Shown piece after piece: positions 63,764 to 64,000 of a stretch of 64,000 nt of DNA; within the stretch, counting starts at the first letter, position 1, and each line of letters starts with the position of its first letter. The stretch spans positions 49,513,058-49,577,057 of the forward strand of contig OU862919.1 of assembly GCA_917880885.1 (NCBI GenBank), in the 5' to 3' direction. The notes below the pieces were generated by a model. That model saw only the letters and a list, made by a program, of their open reading frames with translations, did no database searches and was not told where the DNA came from. Made by a program: the position numbers and the translations under genes. The DNA is from Limnephilus marmoratus (lineage: Eukaryota > Arthropoda > Insecta > Trichoptera > Limnephilidae).

Positions 63764-63904
63764 GGTAAATTGATAAAGCTGTTCTCGCGGCAACTAGTGA
63801 CCAAGGCTAAACTACGTGAAGAAGATATCCCCCCGGAGCTGCGCAACATCCCCTCACTGACCCAGTGGCTGCAGGTCGTGGGGCTCGGCCAGGAGTCCAT
63901 CAAG
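63764..63904 (+). CDS. ksr: Kinase suppressor of Ras, coding exon 2
   Basis: Acceptor AG at 63762-63763, donor AAG|GTAGGT at 63904. The 47 codons read GKLIKLFSRQLVTKAKLREE, ELRNIPSLTQWLQVVGL and end QESIK. This continues CA1 in phase 0 from exon 1, the same order as in other KSR proteins (TQQEIRTLE directly followed by KL...). The intron is 209 bp. Confidence 0.88.
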
Positions 63905-64000
63905 GTAGGTCCAGTGCCACCTGTCAGATGCTTAGCTCCCGAACTTGGGCTCTTCCCAACTGATAAATTAAGTGCAGAAATATTCTTGGCAATTTGAGCA

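Overview
The window looks like AT-rich, transposon-dense nuclear DNA of an arthropod, most likely an insect. The reasons are exons with GT-AG introns up to about 16 kb, an insect-style TTAGG run, several DNA-transposon superfamilies, non-LTR retrotransposon tails, tRNA-derived SINEs, and no operons. The species cannot be named from sequence alone.

Only two host genes are well supported. The main one lies on the minus strand from 60830 (start codon) down to 18342 (stop). Its seven coding exons splice with matching phases into 981 nt, giving a 326-residue type I membrane protein: signal peptide, one Ig domain, one fibronectin type III domain, one transmembrane helix and a short cytoplasmic tail. 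Its introns hold nearly everything else between 18.5 and 60.5 kb. Head-to-head with it, at 63405 on the plus strand, begins a KSR (kinase suppressor of Ras) homologue; its first two coding exons are present and the rest runs off the window. A TATA box sits just upstream.

Layout. 1-2.2 kb: THAP-domain exons, then an internally deleted DDE-transposase remnant. 2.3-7.35 kb: a PIF/Harbinger element with broken transposase, an accessory-protein exon, and nested repeats that include two hammerhead-ribozyme-like motifs. 7.5-9.3 kb: two inverted copies of one TIR element. 9.3-15.2 kb: SINE and RTE-like fragments, an AT-rich repeat field and a MITE. 15.2-18.3 kb: mostly non-repetitive, probably the long 3'UTR and flank of the Ig/FN3 gene. 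18.3-60.8 kb: that gene, its introns filled with LINE tails, a SINE family sharing the LINE 3' hairpin, hAT, piggyBac-like and Harbinger elements, and foldback elements built of short tandem repeats. 60.8-63.4 kb: the intergenic region between the two genes, with another THAP-exon repeat and G-run-rich MITEs.

The most unusual material is structural. (i) A ~4 kb element (50314-54304) with very long inverted termini carries an unassigned ORF, is split by a second foldback, and itself interrupts a gag-like ORF. (ii) Three separate foldback elements (24.7-25.1, 35.3-36.9 and 51.4-53.2 kb) have inverted termini made of short tandem repeats, as in Drosophila FB/Galileo elements. (iii) A five-insertion nest (39.05-41.97 kb) can be resolved because an uninterrupted relative lies at about 56.2-56.6 kb. 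(iv) A THAP first exon occurs in three dispersed copies. Family names below rest on motif recognition by eye; no database search was run.
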